DNA of 64,000 bases from MKUN01 sp964481425 (GTDB lineage: Bacteria; Bacteroidota; Bacteroidia; Chitinophagales; Chitinophagaceae). The notes under the pieces are model-generated. The model made no database searches and was not told where the DNA came from. It worked only from the letters and a program-made list of their open reading frames with translations. Location of the stretch: contig CAYZTM010000014.1 of assembly GCA_964481425.1 (NCBI GenBank), forward strand, positions 35,495 through 99,494, read 5' to 3'. A program made the translations under genes and the position numbers. This document shows, piece by piece, positions 58,995-64,000 of the stretch (its first letter is position 1; the number at the start of each line of letters is the position of its first letter).

Positions 58995-61268
58995 TTACCG
59001 CAATACAGAAACCTGCAATACAGACTTGTTAGCACCACAGATCACCTCGCAGAAGTAAGAACCTGAAGGCAGGCCAGTGGCAGATAATGTCGCCCCCTGT
59101 TGCCCGGCAGGTATGGTCTTCTGCATCATCTTCTGCCCGGTAATATTGTACACAGTGATGTAAACAGGTCCTCCTGTTGCAAAATCCTTGTTCCAGGAAA
59201 AATACAGCAGGTCTTTAGCGGGATTTGGATACACCCTGACATCTTTGGTATTGCCTGCGCTTAGCTTTGCGGTATTGATATTGGCAGCCTGGTTTTGTGA
59301 ATAGATGGTAACACCACCCTTAATGTTGCCAACTATCATCTCATATTTACCATCCCCGTCTATATCACCAAATGTTGGTGCACTGCGTTCCCCATCGTTG
59401 ATGAAGGAATACATGGTATCGATAGCAGGATAATTGATATTGGTATTACCGGTCTGGAAGCCATCGTAACGATATATTGCCCCGCTGTTACTACCACATA
59501 CTATGTAATCGATGCCGGTATTATCCATCTTACCAACATATGGTACAGAATAAGTGACCACGGCAGGAGAATCGGGATTTACGCCACCCACCTGGCTGCT
59601 CCTGAATGCAAGTTTTACCTGTCCGGGAGTAGTGCTGATATTCTCGTAGTAGGCAAGGTAGCCATATTTACTACCTATAAGCAGGTCGGGTTTTCCGTCC
59701 CGGTTAAGGTCGTAAATGAAGGGGGCGGCATTCTCAAAAACGCTGATCACGGCCCCACTGCTATCCTGCAAGTGCATTTGTGTATTGGGCGAATGGTGCC
59801 AGTCGGGCTGGGCGGCAGCGGTAGCTGCCGTATTAGGATAGAAAGCTATAGTACCGTCGCTCTGTCCTAATACAAGATCATCCTTACCGTCGTTATCCAG
59901 GTCTCCTATGGCGGGAGCCGCACCTGCAAGGTTGTCGGCAAAAATGCCGTCGAGGTCCATATCCTGCAAGGTGAGCGAAGCGTTGTTAACTACACTTGTG
60001 TTTTTGTAGTACACCAGCCGGCTCCTGAAGGTGCCGTTAGGTTGATAAAAGCCATCGGAGCCAAGGATCAGGTCGGGTTTACCATCCCTGTCGTAATCAT
60101 ACAGCACAGGGTAAGAACCGGAACCTGCATCTATGATCTTATCCATTATGAAGGAGTCGGACTTAAAAGTGAAAACAGGGTTGGCATCAGAACCTGTGTT
60201 CTCGTAAAAGGCTACACTCCTGTAATTTTCCGTACCATCAAAGTGCGCCGAGAACACCAGGTCTTTATCCCCGTCCTGGTCTATATCCAACCAGAATGCT
60301 GCCGGCCATGAGGCAAGATGCAGCTGATGCCCATTGCTCTGCCAGAGAGAATCCTGCCATACCATACTGTCAACAGGGTAGCTGTTCTCTACTTTACCAT
60401 TCTGCAGGTATTGTATATCGGAATAAGAAACGTTGCCATCCATGTAATCATAATCCCCATCACCATCGGCATCGAACAAGCAGAGACAGTTACCTGTATG
60501 CCTGCTGCCACCGGTTGGTTTAAGCCCTAAGAGGCCTGTGTTATCGCAACTAACATTAAGATTGTGTGCGCGCTTATACACCTGGTCGAGACGACCCCAG
60601 CAACGATCAGCCAGTTTGATGATGATACTATCTGTAGGATAACCATCCTCTACCTGGTAGTTCTTGTAGTAATACAGCTTGGCGCCACCGCTCCAGTATG
60701 CAATGATATCGAGGTCACCATCACCATCGAGGTCTATCATGGCCGGGATGTCGGACGGTTCCACATATACATTCACGTTTCCGATGGAGTGCGTATCATT
60801 ATTATAATAAAGCTCTTTGTAGTGAGTGAAGCATAACTCGTTATTTGCGTTGTAATAACCTTTGTACACATCCACACCCGGGAGGCCTTTGTGGAAGAGA
60901 TCGGGTACGCCATCCCTGTTATAATCCTCCATTTTCAGGTATTCAGATACAGGGGGAAAATTCTTTGCATATTCGGGCCTGAACCTGTAATCGGGGTGAC
61001 CGGCACTGCCATAATTGATAAATGTCTTAACCTGGCGGGTGTCGCGCTCGTATATCACAAGGTCTTTCTTACCATCATTGTTCAGATCGGCCAGGCAGAA
61101 CTGCGGATGATCAAGGCCACCGCACCAGCCCATTGTCTGTTCCTGCGACCATGCATATGCCTTCACGCCTTCGTCACGAAAATATACCTGCCCCTGGAAC
61201 TGAGCCCGGGCAGCAGTACCGGAGAAAGCAAGAACTGTAAGAAGAGCTAAGGTCTTGTACATACGCAT
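58995..61268 (-). CDS. FG-GAP/VCBS repeat protein with T9SS type A sorting domain
   Basis: 757 residues from the ATG at 61268 (MRMYKTLALLTVLAFSGTAA, a signal peptide; another ATG two codons later; the frame reaching to 61346 is unlikely). The body consists of at least eight FG-GAP-like blades with calcium-binding D-x-D-x-D-G motifs (DLNNDGKKDLV, DLDGDGDLDII, DQDGDKDLVF, DYDRDGKPDLIL, DLDNDGKDDLVL, DLNRDGKPDLLIG, DIDGDGKYEMI), implying a beta-propeller. The last 75 residues are a type A sorting domain (VRVYPNPAKDLLYF ... LPSGSYFCEVICG). Probable cell-surface binding protein. Confidence 0.9.
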   Translation of the reverse strand: MRMYKTLALLTVLAFSGTAARAQFQGQVYFRDEGVKAYAWSQEQTMGWCGGLDHPQFCLADLNNDGKKDLVIYERDTRQVKTFINYGSAGHPDYRFRPEYAKNFPPVSEYLKMEDYNRDGVPDLFHKGLPGVDVYKGYYNANNELCFTHYKELYYNNDTHSIGNVNVYVEPSDIPAMIDLDGDGDLDIIAYWSGGAKLYYYKNYQVEDGYPTDSIIIKLADRCWGRLDQVYKRAHNLNVSCDNTGLLGLKPTGGSRHTGNCLCLFDADGDGDYDYMDGNVSYSDIQYLQNGKVENSYPVDSMVWQDSLWQSNGHQLHLASWPAAFWLDIDQDGDKDLVFSAHFDGTENYRSVAFYENTGSDANPVFTFKSDSFIMDKIIDAGSGSYPVLYDYDRDGKPDLILGSDGFYQPNGTFRSRLVYYKNTSVVNNASLTLQDMDLDGIFADNLAGAAPAIGDLDNDGKDDLVLGQSDGTIAFYPNTAATAAAQPDWHHSPNTQMHLQDSSGAVISVFENAAPFIYDLNRDGKPDLLIGSKYGYLAYYENISTTPGQVKLAFRSSQVGGVNPDSPAVVTYSVPYVGKMDNTGIDYIVCGSNSGAIYRYDGFQTGNTNINYPAIDTMYSFINDGERSAPTFGDIDGDGKYEMIVGNIKGGVTIYSQNQAANINTAKLSAGNTKDVRVYPNPAKDLLYFSWNKDFATGGPVYITVYNITGQKMMQKTIPAGQQGATLSATGLPSGSYFCEVICGANKSVLQVSVLR

Positions 61269-61375
61269 AACCGTAAATATTTCATTAAAAATACGATTTT
61301 TAAACCATTCGTATTGAATGTGCTGACGAATATCAACTGTAAACAAGACAATACTATACGGGTGAACGCGGGGTG

Positions 61376-62197
61376 TCAGGATTCATATTTCAGCAGGGGC
61401 GAGCCTGGCTCTTTCAGGAAGTGCTTATGTACCAGCTTATCGGCAAGGCCCGGCAGCAACTTGTTCATCCAGACGGTGAGCTTACCCTGCCCCGTCATCA
61501 CTATGGTACGTTTGCGCTTTTCAATAGCATCCATTATCAGCCGGGCACACTCTTCCGATGTCATCAGTTTGCCCTCATCCAGCGGGGTCTCGCCCTGTGC
61601 AGTGCCATTGGCGCTGCGCGCCACATTGCGGATATTGGAAGCCGTAAAGCCGGGGCTTACCCACATCACGTTGGCCCCGGTGTGCAGCAGCTCGGTACGC
61701 AGGGCCTCGAGGAAGCCTTGCATGGCAAACTTTGAGGCCGAGTAACCGGTCCGGGCGGGTAGTCCCCTGTAACCTGCAATGGACGAAACGCCCGTGATAT
61801 TACCCTTATTCGCTATGATAGAAGGCAGGGCATACTTGGTACAGTACACCGTACCCCAGAAGTTGATGTCCATGAGCTCTTTGATGACACTAAGTTCTGC
61901 ATCCTCAAAAAGGGCCCTCATAGTGATACCCGCATTGTTGAGCAGCACATCTACCCTGCCCCACCTTTCCAGTACCGCGCCGATAAAGGCCTTACAGTCC
62001 TCCTCGCGGCTAACATCGGCGGCAAATAGCAGGATATCACCGGCCGGCACTGCGGCGAATGCCGCCCGCAGTTTGTCCATATTGCGGGCACAAACGGCCA
62101 GCTTTGCGCCTCTCTTCAAGCCCTCCTTTGCCAGGGCCTCACCTATGCCGCCTGAGGCCCCGGTCACTACGATTATCTTATCTTTTATTGAATACAT
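61376..62197 (-). CDS. Short-chain dehydrogenase/reductase
   Basis: 273 residues. Classical SDR motifs: cofactor site VVTGASGGIGEALAKEG, NAGI (LLNNAGITMRALF), catalytic Ser in GVSSIAGYRG, Tyr-x3-Lys in TGYSASKFAMQG, then VMWVSPGFTASNI. The RAxxNxDKL-type segment after the second strand (VCARNMDKL) suggests NADP preference. The C-terminal hydrophobic stretch (TIVMTGQGKLTVWMNKLLPG) resembles DHRS7/membrane-associated SDRs. Substrate unknown. Transcribed away from purE. Confidence 0.88.
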   Translation of the reverse strand: MYSIKDKIIVVTGASGGIGEALAKEGLKRGAKLAVCARNMDKLRAAFAAVPAGDILLFAADVSREEDCKAFIGAVLERWGRVDVLLNNAGITMRALFEDAELSVIKELMDINFWGTVYCTKYALPSIIANKGNITGVSSIAGYRGLPARTGYSASKFAMQGFLEALRTELLHTGANVMWVSPGFTASNIRNVARSANGTAQGETPLDEGKLMTSEECARLIMDAIEKRKRTIVMTGQGKLTVWMNKLLPGLADKLVHKHFLKEPGSPLLKYES

Positions 62198-62363
62198 ATG
62201 TCAGTTCCGGGTCGTAAAGTTAATTGATACATAACACCATAATAAATAAACGCTATAAAATCCACAGAAAGATTTGCACAGGTGTTGACAAAAAAAGAAT
62301 GACCATATGAACAAAGCAGGCACGATATTTTTTATTTTCACTCAAACACAATTTCTATAGCAG

Positions 62364-62819
62364 ATGAAAGTAATGATCATAATGGGTTCACAGACCGATG
62401 AAGCCGTAATGAATGAATGCCGCAACTGGCTCAACTGGTTCGGGATCGAGAATGAAATGATAGTGGCCTCAGCCCACCGCAACCCCGATAAGGTGCGCGA
62501 CCTGATGGTAAACGCTAAAAGCAACGGATTTGGCGCCATAGTGGCCGCTGCCGGTATGGCTGCCGCCCTGCCGGGTGTGTGCAGCGCATATACATCGCTA
62601 CCCGTGCTGGGTGTGCCCCTGGATGGTGGCCTGCCCGGTGGTATAGATGCCCTGTACAGCATCGTGCAGATGCCTGCAGGCCTGCCCGTGGGCACCCTTG
62701 CCGTAGGCAAGGCCGGTGCACGCAATGCCGCCGCGCTCTGTGCCCGCATCTTCGCTTTGAGCAACGATTCCGTAGCTGCAAAGCTTGAAGAGTTCAAGGC
62801 GAACGGCTACAGGATATGA
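62364..62819 (+). CDS. purE: N5-carboxyaminoimidazole ribonucleotide mutase
   Basis: 151 residues, the length of class I PurE. Motifs: IIMGSQTDEAVMNEC (substrate phosphate/first loop), SAHRNPDKV (the conserved His of the active site), FGAIVAAAGMAAALPGV and GVPLDGGLPGGIDALYSIVQM. It moves the carboxyl group of N5-CAIR to C4 in purine synthesis. The partner purK is not in the window. It is followed 83 bases later by the phoH-like gene. Confidence 0.95.
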   Translation: MKVMIIMGSQTDEAVMNECRNWLNWFGIENEMIVASAHRNPDKVRDLMVNAKSNGFGAIVAAAGMAAALPGVCSAYTSLPVLGVPLDGGLPGGIDALYSIVQMPAGLPVGTLAVGKAGARNAAALCARIFALSNDSVAAKLEEFKANGYRI

Positions 62820-62892
62820 CGATTATATAACATTGCTTTAAGAGATATTAGTGCCCTTTGTTCGTACATTTATATTGTTAGCTCTAAAAAAA

Positions 62893-62905
62893 GGAGAAAC
62901 CATTG
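62893..62905 (+). promoter_or_regulatory. Shine-Dalgarno deciding a TTG start
   Basis: GGAGAAA (62893-62899) sits four to seven bases before TTG at 62903; there is no in-frame ATG nearby, so TTG is the start of the PhoH-like gene. Confidence 0.7.
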
Positions 62906-63910
62906 ACAGACGCGATCATTAACCTGGAAACTGTTAACCCCATAGAGTTCTTCGGGATCAATAACAGCAAATTCGATATCCTTAAACGCAAGTTTCCGCT
63001 ACTGAAAATATTGTCTCGCGGCTCGCAGATAAAACTCTCCGGGCAGGCAAGCGAGGTAGCCAACGCACAGGCCAAGATCGCGCAGGTGATCAAGTACCTG
63101 GAGCGTAACGGGCACCTTTCTGAGCATTATTTTGCCCAGATACTCGGTGATGAGGAAGCGACCGGCGACCTGGTAACCCTCGATGATCCGAACAATAACG
63201 ACATCCTCGTGTTCGGCCCTAACGGGCGCGTGATCAGGGCAAGGACCCAGAACCAGAAACTGATGTCAACGGCATCGGAGAAGAACGACATCCTCTTCGC
63301 CGTAGGCCCTGCCGGTACCGGTAAGACCTACACGGCAGTAGCGCTGGCGGTAAGGGCCCTGAAGAACAAGGCCGTGCGTAAGATCATCCTCACCCGCCCC
63401 GCAGTGGAGGCCGGTGAGAACCTGGGCTTCCTGCCGGGCGACCTGAAGGAGAAGATAGACCCTTACCTGCGCCCGCTGTATGATGCACTGGACGATATGA
63501 TACCGGCCGACAAGCTGAACTATTATATGACCAACCGCATCATCGAGATAGCGCCGCTGGCCTACATGCGCGGCCGCACGCTCGATAACTCGTTCATCAT
63601 ACTCGATGAGGCACAGAACGCTACCGACCTGCAGCTAAAGATGTTCCTCACCCGTATAGGCCCATCTGCCAAGGCCATCATTACCGGCGACCTGACGCAG
63701 ATAGACCTGCCGAAGAACCAGAGGTCGGGGCTTATCAGGGCTACCCGCATACTGAAGAACATAGAAGGCATAGCCCATGTACAGCTCGATGAGGCCGATG
63801 TGGTACGCCACAGGCTGGTGAAGCAGATCATACGCGCCTACGATAAAGAGCAGGCCCGCGAAGAAGAACTGGAAGAAACGAGAAAGAAGGAACGGATAGA
63901 AAAACACTGA
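62903..63910 (+). CDS. PhoH-family ATPase
   Basis: 335 residues from a TTG. A short N-terminal KH-like domain (about 5-70: KILSRGSQIKLSGQASEVAN) precedes the PhoH ATPase domain with Walker A GPAGTGKTYTAVALAV (135-150), ILTRPAVEAGENLGFLPGDL, and Walker B SFIILDEAQNATDLQLKMF (about 232-250), then GDLTQIDLPKNQRSGL. PhoH proteins are phosphate-starvation-associated ATPases of the helicase-like superfamily, with proposed roles in RNA metabolism. The C-terminus is strongly charged (EEELEETRKKERIEKH). A clear terminator follows. Confidence 0.94.
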   Translation: MTDAIINLETVNPIEFFGINNSKFDILKRKFPLLKILSRGSQIKLSGQASEVANAQAKIAQVIKYLERNGHLSEHYFAQILGDEEATGDLVTLDDPNNNDILVFGPNGRVIRARTQNQKLMSTASEKNDILFAVGPAGTGKTYTAVALAVRALKNKAVRKIILTRPAVEAGENLGFLPGDLKEKIDPYLRPLYDALDDMIPADKLNYYMTNRIIEIAPLAYMRGRTLDNSFIILDEAQNATDLQLKMFLTRIGPSAKAIITGDLTQIDLPKNQRSGLIRATRILKNIEGIAHVQLDEADVVRHRLVKQIIRAYDKEQAREEELEETRKKERIEKH

Positions 63911-63914
63911 TACG

Positions 63915-63944
63915 AAAGCCGGGTGAACGCCCGGCTTTTTTTAT
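63915..63944 (+). terminator. Terminator of the phoH-like gene
   Basis: Arms GCCGGG and CCCGGC with flanking AAA/TTTTTTT, five bases past the stop. Confidence 0.9.
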
Positions 63945-63950
63945 TATTTG

Positions 63951-64000
63951 TCTCGTCCTGATAAAAGTTGACCAACTAAAACAAATAATATGGTCAACGA
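63951..64000. other. Window edge with inverted repeat, possible end of a mobile element
   Basis: GTTGACCA (63967-63974) and TGGTCAAC (63991-63998) form an inverted repeat, and an ATG at 63990 opens a frame (M-V-N-...) that runs out of the window. The short AT-rich leader and inverted repeat right after a terminator look like the left end of an insertion sequence with its transposase start, but too little is visible to name one. Confidence 0.3.

Overview
The window comes from a Bacteroidota genome, most likely a Chitinophagales-type soil or freshwater bacterium. Support: several secreted proteins end in type IX secretion (T9SS) sorting domains of both the A and B (CHU_C / gliding-motility) types; the primary sigma factor is the short Bacteroidota RpoD; several start codons are preceded by the Bacteroidota promoter element TAnnTTTG; and there is a CarboxypepD/TonB receptor and a 3-hydroxyanthranilate dioxygenase. 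Two runs of N (10 and 100 bases) show that this is a draft assembly. No rRNA, tRNA or CRISPR array was seen.

Layout. 0-13 kb: the end of a lipocalin-like protein, pyruvate dehydrogenase E1 beta, a geranylgeranyl-reductase-like flavoprotein, a TonB-dependent receptor, a T9SS type A protein, an M1 aminopeptidase lipoprotein, an F420-reductase-like oxidoreductase, a secreted C1 peptidase, a ClC chloride transporter and a GNAT acetyltransferase. 13-19 kb: two tandem paralogous T9SS type B proteins built from SprB, Ig-like and PKD modules. 19-26 kb: a KUP potassium transporter, an OmpA-like protein with two OmpA domains, a stress protein, a 2x[4Fe-4S] ferredoxin divergent from a LuxC-like acyl-CoA reductase, and a small XRE regulator. 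26-36.2 kb: a tandemly duplicated two-gene surface module (very large repeat fibre protein followed by a CHU_C protein). Its second CHU_C gene is hidden behind the 100-N gap, and a frameshifted relic of a further fibre gene lies beside it. 36.2-41.8 kb: an envelope operon (LptF/G permease, PAP2 phosphatase, GT39 glycosyltransferase, joined by TAATG overlaps), a START-like protein and rpoD.

41.8-47 kb: an AT-rich restriction-modification island. Leftward it carries a C-protein-like regulator and a BglII/BstYI-family endonuclease. Rightward it carries vsr, a C5 cytosine methyltransferase with its own N-terminal HTH, and a Sau3AI/MutH-family endonuclease. Both endonuclease families are known for GATC-centred sites, so one methyltransferase may protect against two nucleases. 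A repeated 8-mer (ATGTGGAT) and a C-box-like palindrome in the island's non-coding DNA suggest a regulatory circuit.

47-64 kb: small hypothetical genes, a CNNM/CorC (GldE-like) protein, 3-hydroxyanthranilate dioxygenase, HldD heptose epimerase, a 1671-residue T9SS type B repeat protein, a TPR membrane protein, an FG-GAP T9SS type A protein, an SDR, PurE and PhoH. The last 50 bases look like the edge of another element.

The two parts most worth attention are the dual-endonuclease restriction island and the duplicated fibre/CHU_C module with its collapsed gap and relic.
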